From Lineus longissimus (taxonomy: Eukaryota > Nemertea > Pilidiophora > Heteronemertea > Lineidae): 64,000 bases of DNA. Below the pieces are notes generated by a model that was not told the DNA's origin, ran no database searches, and worked only from the letters and a program-made list of their open reading frames with translations. Positions 47,201-59,413 of this stretch are shown piece after piece. The stretch covers positions 9,924,501 to 9,988,500 of the forward strand of contig NC_088311.1 in the NCBI RefSeq assembly GCF_910592395.1, written 5' to 3'. Numbering within the stretch: position 1 is the stretch's first letter; every line of letters starts with the position of its first letter. Position numbers and translations under genes: made by a program.

Positions 47201-49110
47201 GTTCAGGTAGGATATCAATATGAAAATGTTCGTCAATTAAATTAAATCGAATATATCGCTATATAACTAGATTTAAACCTTGGCCGAAGTCGGAGTGGGA
47301 CTGAGATGGATTGGTACGCGTGACCACTCTATTATTGGGTCTAACGTGATGTTGTGTTTTTTAACAGGAGTAGTCATGATAGAAGCAAGACTGACATTAT
47401 TTCGGCAATTAGAATACCGACATGCGTACGTACGTGTGATTGCCAGTCAATATGGCTTGACTTGGCCCACGCGACAGATGCTGTTTTGCTGCAGCAAAAA
47501 AGCTTTCTTGCATTAGTTAGTTATCTTCACTGATGGCCTGCATGGCACTTCTCAGTCCCGGCCTCCAATGATGAAACTTTTCGGCGCCCGAAGACGTAGA
47601 AGGCGAGTGAGCCAGTCTGGATTATTTCAGCGGGGTGCAGATTAACCATCTGATCTTTACAGATGGTAAGCGCTATCTTCTGCTCCAGGACACAGCATAT
47701 GGGATCGCTTCCCAACCAATAAACGTGTACTGTCGCAGTTAAAAACTGCACTCACGCACATACATACTCAGTTCGCAAAAATGTTTATTAAAAAAGTATG
47801 AAACGTGTCAAAAAACAGACAGTATTTTCTACATTGAAAAAAAACATGGCGGCACTGGAGGCAGTGTAAACGATGGTGATACCTCCGAGAGAGCACTTCC
47901 TGTGCGTGTTAGGGGCGATGTCAAGGATCTTGTGACGTTCAGCGTCAAAAACCTTCACCGGCGTGTTTCACTGTTTAATTCATGGGACCAGGGATTTGTT
48001 ATGTGCATGGACCAGGGTTTACATAGGAAGTTTTAACGCCGGTTGCATGTGGACTTCAGAGTGTTAAATGACCAAAAATGGGTGACCATGTGGATGTTGC
48101 AAGATCCATTGAGATCATGGCTTATTCGACTGAACAGCTGACAAAAGCGTGCAAGCCTGTTGTAAACGTCATTAGCCAAGGAAAGGTTATTTCGAGTGAT
48201 GATATTCTGTCTGGAGAATGGACTGGCCTGGATCAGAGAATATTTTTGCTCTTGGCCTGGATCTTATCTGTGGAAGTTAACCACTTAGGGTGTAAACTTT
48301 CAAACCAGAGATATTTTACAATAACATGGCGGCATGGCGGAATGGTTAGCGATGGAATCAATGATATCATATGGAACTAGACCTGTCCGCTGGGGTGTTA
48401 ATTGGCACTGGACGACCGAGCAGACGTTTCAGAGCTCTTTTGGTGACTGTCACCCGATGCCACATGACACGTCCAAACCCCAAATCGGCTTCAAGCACCT
48501 TTATATAAGCCTACGTTATCAACTTTACAATACTATTGTAACATGGTGTGCATCACAATACAACTGTACCATGATGTTCGCCTTTCAAACACTTGCTCAA
48601 GCGTCACCCAAAACCATATTTTGAGGCAAGGCAACATGGGAGCAGCATTTATTTTGACGCACCTTGTATTGCGATTCGTATGCACTGCATCTTCTTATGC
48701 CAAACATAGCCAAACTGGTCAATGCACTGTTGTGTATGGTAGCCTAATAGTCATTGACCGAATCAGGCGAATGATGGATCCAGATTAAGTTATATCAGCA
48801 GTTTATGTTTGTATGCCAGTCTTGCTCATTCATAAATAAAGAACAGGGATTATCCGTCCTTGGAAAACACCAGTAACCCTCAGCAGGAAGTGCTTTCCTG
48901 CGCCTCCGTTTGACGCCATCTACTCGCAAGCTGTCTATCGATCAGATGAAGTGATCTAATAAAATCGACCAGAATCAAGGCATTGGCTATCAATCATTGA
49001 TTACAATGTACACGAGAATCTTATATCCATCCCGATTTAGTGGTGGTACCGAGCTTTATTCACTGTCTTTGGCGGTGACTTTCTGAGAATGTTGCTACTT
49101 GTGTACATGA
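41300..49110. other. No recognisable gene
   Basis: Holds CRE palindromes at 43021 and 43682. Open frames of up to 116 codons have no recognisable domains, and the pair at 45848-46214 is one stretch open on both strands. A tRNA-like box A word occurs near 48336 without a convincing tRNA. Confidence 0.55.
42940..43030 (+). promoter_or_regulatory. CpG-rich patch with GC box, CCAAT and CRE
   Basis: CCACGCCC, inverted CCAAT in GATTGGTGG, and a perfect CRE TGACGTCA (43021-43028) lie within 90 bp that is richer in CpG than its surroundings. No open frame follows. It could be an enhancer or the promoter of a non-coding RNA. Confidence 0.3.
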
Positions 49111-49235
49111 CATCCTGCTTAAATGTAGCATGTGGCACGACATTATACTGATATTGTAAATTTCTGCTTATGTGACCTATTAAAAATCTGACATGGAACT
49201 CGCTGCTGATATTCTAGATTTCAGTGATCTCATAT

Positions 49236-49418
49236 TCTGATTAAATTTTGCATTTTGGATGACACTCTGCTTAAATTGTGCATCTGTGGGATAACGGTCT
49301 GCTTAAATTGTGCATCTTGGATGACAATCTACTAAACTTGAGCATCTGGGGTGACTTTCTGCTTAAATTTTGCATAGTGGCATGACACTCCGCTTAAATA
49401 GTACATCTGGCATAGCAC
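49236..49418 (+). repeat. Degenerate minisatellite, about six 30-bp units
   Basis: Unit approx. TCTGCTTAAATTGTGCATCT + GGGATGACAC. Unit starts are at 49236, 49266, 49298, 49328, 49358 and 49389; a lone related unit CCTGCTTAAATGTAGCATGT lies near 49117. Units differ from each other by several bases, so the array is old. Confidence 0.85.
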
Positions 49419-49419
49419 T

Positions 49420-51270
49420 ATGGTGTTTGGCTTCACCGTTGGCGAGCATTTTGCATTTAGCCAATACACAATTTCCTTTTTAACCCAAAGAGTTAAATCA
49501 CCCAAGGACAGCAGAGCGATCAAAACAGAGTGACTCATCATCCCAAAAAAAACATGACCTCCATCACAAGAGTGAGGTAGCCTGGATCGTGTGTGCTACC
49601 TAGCAAAAAGCTTGCCAATTACTCATAAAAGAATTACTAAATCTAATCTTTATGGTCTAGACCAAAACACAATTATTTTCAATTAGAATACCCGCACTCT
49701 CTCATAAAACGACTGGTATGAGTGCTTTACTTATACGAGACATGTGCATGATTGTGGATCGTGTTTGCTTTCCCAGAATACACATGTGCTGAGAGAGAAT
49801 ACACATGCGAGGCGAGTTCAAATAACATCCGTTTCAAAAAACACGTTTAATTTGTGCAAAACTTCAAATAAATTACAGAAATTGCTCGGAACGTCTTACG
49901 TGCGACCGATTACAAAAAAATGGACCAGAAATGGTCTTTTTCAACATGTAGTGAATTTTAAAAACGGGTTTTTCATCTTTCCTAGAAATTTTTCAATTCC
50001 GGGGATGTGTGCACAGGAAGGAATAGCCATAACCGTGTTTGTCATCAGAACTCGGGCACGCTTATTGCTTACGAAGCTCCACCCCTAATTAAATATTCAG
50101 AGTCAGCTACGGGCGCTCGCATGCACTTTTCACCCGAGATATTTTGGGAGAAGAGAAATTAACCAGAATTGGAACCTGAATTGTGTTGGTATATATCATA
50201 TCAAAGCAAATACCAAAATATTCAGCATGTTTTCTGAATAGGTGGATTGCCAGGCATTTTCCTTCGTCTAATTTCGCATGGCAGGACATAGGCCATGTGT
50301 TGTTTACGTCACGTGACATTAACATGGTAAACATGCAATCAAGCATGCCTTTTCCAAAGGCCTGATTTTTCATTAAATACACCGAGGCCCCTACAATTTT
50401 ATTTTTTCTGATGTGTCATGTTTCGAAATGTGTAAATAACTGGTCAACAGAACACTTGTCACTGCTGCCAAGCTGATAAAACCGATTTTGGTAGGATTTC
50501 TCACTAATTTTGTCAGTGTTGACACTGTAATTACCTTGCTAATAACACTGGATTGTGTGTTAACAAATCTATTGACGATTTCGTCACACTGCATATATTG
50601 ATTGGCTTTTCATAATTCGGATACGAAAATAACTCTAATAATTTCCAAACATTCATCGCTGTTACTGGGATGGAGGGCTCAGAGAGTTCTGTTTTTAAGA
50701 AAATAATAGTGTCTTGCTTGGTAAATTTCTATTGTAAAGAAATGCCAGATTGAAGGTGGAAAAGCAAGAAACGTCTGCATCAAATGGTATACACATTATC
50801 AAGAATTATTAAAGACTTTATAAATTATTGACATTATTGCTTATTATTTAATTGTTATGAGGTTCTGTGTTAGTTTCACTCAGAACCGACCAACATACTT
50901 GTCAAACACAGTCCACCTATTATGGTCGCGTGGCACTGCATGGCGTGTCTGTTTCAGCCTAGCCCAGGGCAGTGATTAGCTGCGGACCAAAATGAAATGT
51001 CCCTTGCAAAATACGATACCAAAATCACAACAAAAAAATGGTAAGAAACAACCGAAAATAACGTTTGGAAAAGAAAATACATCGCACTCAAATTTTGGGT
51101 ATATATAAAAAAATTCTCACCGCCTGGGCCCCTAAAATCCATTGATAAACAAGATAAATAATGTCCACGACTTGCCAAGTCAACAAGCAGACGATTTCTT
51201 GGGAAAATCTATTCAATGGTGAACGAGGGTCTAGAATGTAAACAATAATGGCCGCCGCGTGTTTACTTGT
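49420..51270. other. Proximal upstream flank of SoxC
   Basis: Non-coding and AT-rich up to the promoter. An AT-rich CAAGAATTATTAAAGACTTT word lies at 50800, similar to those near 15975 and 17617. The final 30 bases include AACAAT at 51241. Confidence 0.5.
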
Positions 51271-51547
51271 CATGGACCAATAAAACTTCGTAGGCGGAGC
51301 TTAGCGGCCGGCATAACTGAATGCTGATTCAAATCGATTGGTTAGTCAGTGCGGATCAGAGGAAACCACGTGACTAATGAGCGTCATTTATAAACGGACT
51401 TACAGTCAGCGGGGTTAGAGTAGTCAAGCTATCCGTGTGGGCATCACAACCCTGCGGACCACGTTATACGACAAGCGATTTATCTTCACACGGACATTCC
51501 ATATTTTTGTAAGCTGTTTTGTAAATTTGAAAAGTTGAGACGGAGAA
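51271..51547 (+). promoter_or_regulatory. SoxC core promoter and 5' leader
   Basis: A TATA box (TTTATAAA) lies at 51387-51394, which predicts transcription start near 51417-51425 and a leader of about 125-130 nt with no upstream ATG. Upstream are a CACGTG E-box in CCACGTGAC (51367-51372), an inverted CCAAT box (ATTGG, 51337-51341) and a forward CCAAT box (51277-51281). An AACAAT site at 51241-51246, just outside this interval, could be bound by SOX proteins, which raises the possibility of autoregulation (inference). Spacing and order are those of a TATA/CCAAT RNA polymerase II promoter. The exact start site was read from the TATA position only. Confidence 0.7.
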
Positions 51548-52651
51548 ATGGTGCCGCAGAACACACACGCCGCTAGCCAGAGCGGACAACAAGCTCAGAC
51601 AACGTTAGCCTTGGACGATTTTGGATCGTCGATCGTGGATCCTGGTTCGAACACGCCGTATTCGGATGCTACGAACTGCAAAAAGTCTTCCAACCATATC
51701 AAGCGCCCCATGAACGCTTTCATGGTCTGGTCGCAGATTGAACGCCGAAAGATCTCCGAGATTCAGCCGGATATGCACAACGCCGAGATCAGCAAGAGAC
51801 TTGGAAAACGTTGGAAACTTCTCACGGACCCCGAACGTCAACCTTACATCGAAGAGGCGGAACGTTTACGGTTACTTCACATGCAAGAATACCCGGATTA
51901 CAAATACCGTCCGAGGAAGAAAGTGAAGCCTGGAGTGAAGCCCGAAACTGGTAAGCCAAAAACATCTAGTGGTAGTAAATCAGCCAAGAAAGACTTATGT
52001 AAAACGAAAAACGGTGGCGTCATGAAAATCCACTCCGCGACGGCGCATGGTTTGAATACTGCCAACAGACTCAAACTCAAACTAACGATCGATAAGAAGT
52101 TCAAAGACAGTATACGTGCGAGTAAACACATCCCTGTGTCTGCTAGCCAGCTAACCCCGCCTGCCAAAGTCCCGTCTAGCCCAAGCGGTGATAACCCAGC
52201 AACGCCAGAATCCGCCAGTTTTTACGACGACGATTCTGATGAAGACATGACCGACCACGTTGATGGCTGCTCAGTTTTTGAGACGCCGGAGCCTTCACCT
52301 CAGGAACCCATCAAGACGCAACTGCCTCATCATATTGTTCATCATCACGTGCAATCGGACCAAAACGACAACCCTACCTTAGCAGACTTGGATAATCTCA
52401 CTGACGTGCTGCAGCTTCCACAGAATTGGCAATACGAACTTGGCAACTTAGACTTGGAGCGTCTTGGTGTCGAAACTACGGACTTCAACAACTTGAACCA
52501 TGGCTCCGTGCCTCCATGGTTCAATTTCGACGTCACTGGCACAAATGGCTCATCTCACTTCGAGTTCCCGGACTATTCAACGCCTGAAGTTACTGAAATG
52601 CTTCAAAGTGAATGGTTGGACTCATCTCTGGGACCCTTAAAAGTTAGTTAA
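51548..52651 (+). CDS. SoxC: SoxC-group HMG-box transcription factor (Sox4/11/12-like), single exon, complete
   Basis: A 367-residue protein. The HMG box spans about residues 50-127: RPMNAFMVW (53-61, with the F-M DNA-wedge pair), [16 protein letters not shown] (77-92) and [12 protein letters not shown] (116-127). It bends DNA at AACAAT-type sites in the minor groove. Basic clusters at both ends of the box (about 52-68 and 120-127) fit the usual two SOX nuclear localisation signals. Residues 225-236 are acidic. The C-terminus (about 338-367) has [11 protein letters not shown] followed by [12 protein letters not shown], the conserved SoxC transactivation tail, so the protein is full length. 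The start is supported by an A at -3 and G at +4, and by an in-frame TGA at 51536-51538. SoxC genes are typically intronless, as here. Known role of the family: neuronal and progenitor differentiation in bilaterians. Antisense and shifted frames inside it are shadows. SoxC identity is near certain; the species is not known. Confidence 0.97.
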   Translation: MVPQNTHAASQSGQQAQTTLALDDFGSSIVDPGSNTPYSDATNCKKSSNHIKRPMNAFMVWSQIERRKISEIQPDMHNAEISKRLGKRWKLLTDPERQPYIEEAERLRLLHMQEYPDYKYRPRKKVKPGVKPETGKPKTSSGSKSAKKDLCKTKNGGVMKIHSATAHGLNTANRLKLKLTIDKKFKDSIRASKHIPVSASQLTPPAKVPSSPSGDNPATPESASFYDDDSDEDMTDHVDGCSVFETPEPSPQEPIKTQLPHHIVHHHVQSDQNDNPTLADLDNLTDVLQLPQNWQYELGNLDLERLGVETTDFNNLNHGSVPPWFNFDVTGTNGSSHFEFPDYSTPEVTEMLQSEWLDSSLGPLKVS

Positions 52652-53350
52652 AGGGACCATTTGATACATCCTGTTTAACTGTTAGTGTGCTCACGTACAT
52701 TCGGACTGTTTCACCACCCAAATTACGCACAAACTGTGAACCACCTCGTGAATTCAAATGTTGGTGAAAAGTCTTGGGATTGTGCAAACGTTATGTGTGC
52801 TCGAGTAAGTATGTGGACATCTGTCAGACTGTCTGCACATTTTTGTGTAAATGAGAAATATGTTCGCACAGTTGATCATGAAAACTTTGCAATTTCTGGA
52901 CTACAAACTTTGTAAATAGTGTACATAGAATTTCCATATCGCAGCAACTGTGTGTTCGTGAATTGCAACTATGCACAGAGGACAGTCACATTGGAATTGT
53001 ACATGAACTCTCTCTTACGGCATTTTCAATAGATTATTTATAACAAATTCGGAGGACTTGTATATTTCCAAGAGTGCTGTGTGTGTATGAAACGGACTCC
53101 TTCTCCACATAGCTTACCAACTCGGATGGTAAACGGCTCATTTTGTATATAAGACTGTGTTAAAGCCTATATCTGAACAGTGAGTGACTATGCTGGTAGT
53201 ATCATCCATATTTTCAATCTTATCATTTTTCACCTTTGAGCGTCACAAGTTGTGAGATTATGAACCTCATTCAGCGTCAGACTGAACATTTGTTACATAA
53301 TTTTCTATCTAAAACTTTTGTAAATTAAATTTCTAGTATTTTATAACATA
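52652..53350 (+). other. Probable SoxC 3' untranslated region
   Basis: After the TAA stop the sequence becomes AT-rich. It contains TGTAAATA at 52911-52918, a match to the Pumilio element UGUANAUA, and a TTATTTATA AU-rich motif near 53035. The first plausible poly(A) signal I see is the variant ATTAAA at 53324-53329; no canonical AATAAA occurs close by. The true 3' end could lie further downstream. A short 76-codon frame here has no recognisable features. Confidence 0.5.
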
Positions 53351-53354
53351 ATAT

Positions 53355-55795
53355 TTAAAAATTCCATAAAATAAGACATAATCGTGCCGCACTGATTATT
53401 GAATAGGCTTTCATAATGTTTTGAAACATTTCTTAGTGAATGATTAATATTATTGTACAGTACGTTTAATAGTAGCCGCGTAGACTTACTGCAATACACT
53501 CAGTATTTGCGGATTTCTGTTTCAACCTGACTTCAACAATTCTACACCTACATTGATAGCCTCATAAACGCAAGTCAATTGTATACTGAAGCACAGTATA
53601 TATAGGGTTCTTGAAGTTGGATGGTAACAGAATGATAGAAATCTCAATTGAACGTGACATCTCTGGGATGAGTTCCTGATAACTAACTGAATAGATTTAG
53701 CCAATCAATTCCTTTTCGAAGGCGAAAATCCAATAGTTGGATCAGTTTGATTTTTTTGTAAACTTGTAATATAGAATGTACAGATACTGAGTCCTAAGCT
53801 ATTTCCATCGAACAAGTACATTGCACTTATATATTTTGGCCATGATAGCCACTGTGATTTTAAACGTATTTGATACATTTATGTACAATAATCGGAAGAC
53901 ATTATTGTAGTAAATTTACTTTTGCAATGAACTAGAAACTTGAATTTGGATGTTTATTTTTGGGTCAACCGTCCTTTAAATGTGTCTCCTGGGTTGTTTG
54001 CCATTGATTGGAGAGGTCTTTTCTCCAGTTCATGGTCCAGTGGATTCGACGGCTGGGCTGGTGTTATAATGGTTCAGTGCAGCCGCAACAATAGAAAGGA
54101 AATGCCATGCGAAAACTTCCAATGATTTTCTCCAGAACAGGACCAGCTAATTCACAGAGGATTTACCATATAAACACGGAATAAGCTCTCACCCGGACCC
54201 TATCAACACACGCAGGAGTTACATGTACACATGCCCCGTTTTATGTCTACGCCTTGCATGCAAGATTTACTTCTCTGACCACTCTCCAAGCATCAATATA
54301 ATGATTCACCACATGCAGTTACTCACCAATGCATTCGATTGAAACTCTAGCCTCAACAGTTTGTAAATGGGTTAAAAGCGTCATGTACCCTGGAGTATTC
54401 AAGCAGATCCGCCAGTTGCTTTGCTTTCCACAATTCAATACAATACAGGTTTCCCGCGCGCGTACGTTTTGAAATACTACAGCGTGCGGGTCGTGACTTG
54501 CTAAACACTAAATTCGGACCCCCAGCAGGAGCCTTGGTAACAGCCTGGGGCCCCAACGCTTTTGAAAACTAGGGCAATTCTTCTTTAGGCGCAAGAGTAA
54601 ACACAATACCCACTCCTCGCCAAATACTATCCTCGAATCCGTTATATAATTTAAGCGCTAAAAATACTTTCTAGGCGAAATCTCTACTTTAGACCTGAAC
54701 TTGTGAACTGGGTCACATATTAATATCCTATAACTACTCATTTTGTATATTTAGGCCTACATGATGATATATAGTACACCCGTCTGGCGATAATTTGATC
54801 TGACCAGGATGGTCCATGCCTCATGTAGTAGCACTCTATTCAATTTGTTATTGTACCAGTACTGCCGACCTAGATCGACATATTTGTTCCAACATGTTAC
54901 ATGCTCTTGGCGGATGTTTTTGAATACTCGACCAAAAACGTGCAGAACGAGTTTGTGGCGCGCAAACAGAAATTTTGCCCTAGTCCTTCGGGAAAATTAA
55001 AAAAAATTGGCAAGCTTAGGAAACCTTCTTGTTACTACACGTTTCGTCACTGACGCCATAATCGTGGGAATAGAAATCCTGGTCGAAATTCGCTTAAACA
55101 TTTGAGAATTCTCAGTCTCAGTTTAAATCAAGTTGGTGTTGGCGAACTTGGTAACATGTCAGGTGATGCAATCATTGATGCTTGAAATGTGTTTAGAAAG
55201 TCTTGTATGAATACTTAATAGATTTAGTCCCTTCCCCTTGCATAGTTGACCTTTTTCCGAGTGAGATGGAGGCCAACCATTTTGTGCTTAGCTGAACTCG
55301 CCTGTTTCCATATTATATTCGATCGAGTGGTCATAACTTGAAGACGGTCTTCATACAAACTATTTTGTCGGTGACATTGCTTGAGAAGTTGTGTTCAAAA
55401 TTGAACAACTAAAATTGCTAAACACGCCGGATAGGCATTGGTTGGCTGCTTCCTAAGCTTGGGTCATTTCACTCCGTGTCGGAAGCGGAACGAAAGGGTT
55501 AACCATCGAAGTCGTTAAACTTAAATGCCTGGGCATTATCTGGTGTCGTGATTTACCAGCATTTCCCTTCCTGGCCCATTTAAAGTACTTGCATTATCAA
55601 AGAGCACACGATTCAGTTAACCCCGCCATCAACAGTCTGGTATGTCTGCATCTAAAGCTAGACTACATGATGCACGTGGTGTTTCAGAAAAAACAGCATA
55701 GATTCTGCCTGTCCACGCGTACACAGTTGGCGAGCCCGGCTCAGGTCTCTGGGATGCAATCCTTAAAAGAGAGTTTCATCCCAGTGTCGAGCAGC
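53355..55795. other. Downstream flank of SoxC, no further gene
   Basis: Very AT-rich to about 53950, possibly still transcribed 3' region, then ordinary non-coding sequence. No exon recognised. Confidence 0.55.
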
Positions 55796-55808
55796 TTCCT
55801 GAGGCAGA

Positions 55809-55922
55809 CATCCTGAGATCAGGTGTTTCAGTGATACTCCTACCTCGTATACAAAAATAGCGAGAAATATCGAGAGGCGGAGTAGGCCTGTATTGAAAAC
55901 CACTCATGGTTATATCAGGATG
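55809..55922 (+). mobile_element. Family A foldback MITE, complete, with 9-bp TSD
   Basis: It runs from CATCCTGA to TCAGGATG, an 8-bp perfect terminal inverted repeat. The 9-mer TGAGGCAGA flanks it on both sides (55800-55808 and 55923-55931). The interior has GATACTCCTACCTCGTAT facing ATATCGAGAGGCGG, with an extra AGCGAGAA and a GGCCTG insertion relative to other copies. This is the best-preserved full copy in the window. Confidence 0.88.
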
Positions 55923-56697
55923 TGAGGCAGACGGATGAAAAGGCTTTGCAGGACATAACCGCGACACGCCACAGCGACGGTATCTTTAAACCCACTTGCC
56001 CCATCTATTTTTGTCAACGACGATTCTCGGATACTTTTCCCCCTGTTGGGAACCACTAGTTTTTAGTGCAATTCTCCTGGCCGACTTTATAGTAACTATG
56101 CACCGATAGGATGGTACTCCGTATAAATACCCGTTTTTCAATGTAATGGTGTACTAGTACTCCCCAAAACTGGTTTGTAATGTTATCGTTTTGAACTAAG
56201 TTCATCGCGGGAACATTGGAAATTTAGCACTTCATGGCCAGACACCATTATTATTGACATACGGTATTTATACCTCCTATCATTGAATTTTGACACTCGG
56301 AAAAGAATGTAAATACATAGGTTTTTGATAATCGTCCGTGCCCTAGGTAAAAGTTCATTGCGTCTGATGTTTACTCGAAATATTCCATATGCACTGGACC
56401 CGGAACTTTCGGTAAATACCTGTGAAGTGAATTGTAAACCTGGCTATAAAGTATTGGTCTATCACGAAAAGTTCCCCCTCTCGGTATTCCTTTCAGGATA
56501 AAGGAATGTTCAGTAAAGGGCGTCAACAGTACCGGTGTAACGTTCTTTAATGTTTTCGTTCATCAATCATAGTATCCCTTATTGTTTTGGAACGCTAAAA
56601 TATAGATTGACACGTTTTTTGGTGGCCCCCTTGAAAAATCATTGTCTTTCAACCTGGCTGGCTATTCAGTGAGGAAACACTGACATTTTTGGAACAA

Positions 56698-56867
56698 CCG
56701 GTGTGGCGGGGATAGTAGTCCTAGGGCTGATAGTCCGTGTAACAATAGCCCGCATTGCTAAATGTTTTGGTTAGGGTTAGCGGTACAATAGATCATGCTG
56801 CTTAATTGGTCAAATACAATGCTACCGGACTATGACTCCAGGGGGACTATATCCGCTGTCACACCGG
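56698..56867 (+). mobile_element. Family C MITE, second copy
   Basis: Arms start CCGGTGTGGCGGGGATAG on the left and, reading inward from the right on the opposite strand, CCGGTGTGACAGCGGATATA. Both continue for about 40 bp to (A)TAGTCCG. Like the copy at 38143-38309, each arm has two GTCC modules with a TAGG or CCCCCTGG spacer. The interior is unrelated to that copy and contains a GGTTAGGGTTAG tract. It is non-coding. Confidence 0.7.
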
Positions 56868-59413
56868 TATAGTTGAGTAGGCCCTGCCTTAAACTGTAAT
56901 TGTTCTTGGACAGAATATGGACGAAGGATCTGAATACTAGCCCCGCCCCTCACCGTCTGCAGCTTGAGGCGTCGGATCTATACTGGCATTGGCCAGGACC
57001 AGGATACTTCCCTCGCCGCGCGGTTCCTGTACCCTTCACATGACAAGACGACTGGGAATTGTCCTGTGGATTAACTACCACTGGACAGAATAATGTGTAT
57101 CACATTGCTACGTCCGTCTGTACAATTCTTCAGTATACATAATAGGTTTTGCAGCTTCAGTAGTTTAGCAAACGAAGTCGGGACTGACCTGAGCCGAAAG
57201 AAGAACCGAATTGGGACACTCACCATTCACTCCCGACTTTGCTTCACAGAATTGGTGCAAGGGTCAATTGGCTGAAGATGGTGTAATATTCCCCGCGTCC
57301 TCTGGAACAAGAATCCTATATTTAATGTACATTTTTTTTAGGGGGGGCTGCAGATACCAGCATATCCCTGACATTGCGAGGATGCTTCTTTGCCTTGACT
57401 TCTTCCGGAAAACATCACCTTTGCTGATGTGACTGGCGCCGCATTAAAAGAGTACGCCACGATACGGGGCTGATTTCCTCGTTTATTTCCTCCGAGCAGA
57501 CTTCTGTCGACATTGGTAAGCACTTCGTTACCTCATCCAGACTACTTCTGTACTGTATCAGGCGAGGCCTAGGCCAAATGCATGCCAAAGATTCCATCCT
57601 GCAGCACTTCTCCGGCTGCCCTGGATTTCCCGGAAAATTCATCCTTAGCTGCTAACATTTAACCCATTTTAGCGTAAACACCCAAAGCCTATAGGTGATT
57701 AATTCTGAACAATATTTTCACGCAGTCATTTCCTTCACAAATTATTAGCTTAGGACCAAGGCTTAGGACTTAATTCCCCGACTTGAAGCGGAAGTGTGGA
57801 CATTCCTTTTTTGGACCGGAAGCTATATTGAGTGTTTTTACTGTACTTGAGGTCTGAGTGACATCATCCTTCGAGTGACATCCGGATTATCTGTGTCCCG
57901 CCGTGAACTGACTGAAGGCGCCGGGCTCCATTTTTCCCTCAGTGACGCAAAGCAATGATGCATATCATGATGAGGAGCCAGCGGGCCAGGTAGGGATCGG
58001 AGATGATGAACCTTTCACACCTCAATATCTGGTAAATGGGTGCGTTGGTGTGAAAGTAAAATATACACCACGTAGAATTAGTCCCACCCTATTGTTCATG
58101 GGTTGATGGCCAGACGGACCAAAGCTATAGCACAGTGGCCAACAACGTACAACAGAATTTTTTATTCCCCAGACTGGTCCTCTGTCTCTGGGGCAAGTTA
58201 GATCCGCGCCACACCGCAGTGTAAATAGGATTTGAGTGGAATACTAGGACATGTTACTTTTGACCATAACTGGATATGGAAAATCGATCCTCCTCAAGGC
58301 CGCTACTCTCACCGTATACGTGACATCTCCCATAAAAAAGTACTAATTTCGACAGAATGCTGCATGGCAGCCATTATAGGTCACTATAAAATTCTATAGT
58401 GCACAGTTGATATCAATAATTGCCCGACAACATCCTGACTTGTTATCATTAGATAACTCAGATTCGTACATTCTGTGTTATTATTCAATGAAGTACTTTT
58501 ATATCAGGCTTTGAAAATGACTTTGTGATTGATTAAAGGCCTTGATTAAAATAGACGCTGATTGTACTTGGGATGGGCCTGTCGGCCTACTGTTCTCGGT
58601 GGGGTGGGCGTCACAGCAGGTCTCTGTGGGAGCCAGTGTGGCTGTGGCACAACCGGAACGCACGTACTCTGGCCATGTGCCTCATTCATAATTAATTGAA
58701 TAGTCAATGAGTGAACTGTTTACAACACTTCTTTACCATCTGTCCCAGAGCCAGCGACGAACATTGAAGCACGTACGGATGTATGAACATGTATGCCTAA
58801 AAATAATAAAAACTCAATGAGTCACACCAATTTTAATGTTTCAACAACATAACGGTGGGCGACGCCGGGCACACCTGCGCGGCAAAGTTTGTAATCGCGC
58901 ACATCGAAGCGCCCAGGGATGATCCCCCTAGCCCGTGGGGTGTCTTCAGCCGTGGCACTACACACACACAGGATTCATGGTAACCAAGACATTTGACCCT
59001 GACGATCCGTGGCCTTGGACGTCGAGGCTATATAAGACACCTGGAGAACCGTGGCGTGACAATGTCGACGTATAGCCAATCTATTAAATTTCTCTGCTGT
59101 AATTCTATTCTTGACAATCAGAGACACCGGAAATTGATATTCGTCTGTGTCATTAGTAGAGGTCGGTATCATATTCAACCGTATTCCTATCCTCCTAGAT
59201 GAACGCTGAAATTATACCAAACATGAATGATGAGGATCGATACCTTCTTCGAACTGATAAAAAGAGTTTAAGATCTGATGACAAGAATCGAAAAAAGGTC
59301 CATTTAAAGTTAGGTTCATTGTTTTTATGTTGACAAGATACCAGATATTTCACGACGACCTACCCGACGAAGTGTTGAGATGCCGCTACTTAATCTATCT
59401 CCTATTACAGGGG

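Noticed and set aside
49236-49418. CRISPR array
   Set aside because: Units are directly adjacent with no unique spacers and are strongly diverged. This is a eukaryotic minisatellite.
51605-52542. Several frames antisense to or shifted within SoxC
   Set aside because: Shadows of the SoxC coding sequence, with no independent support.
55589-55816. Short frame after SoxC ending in a family A element
   Set aside because: It overlaps the MITE boundary and target-site duplication, and no domain is seen.
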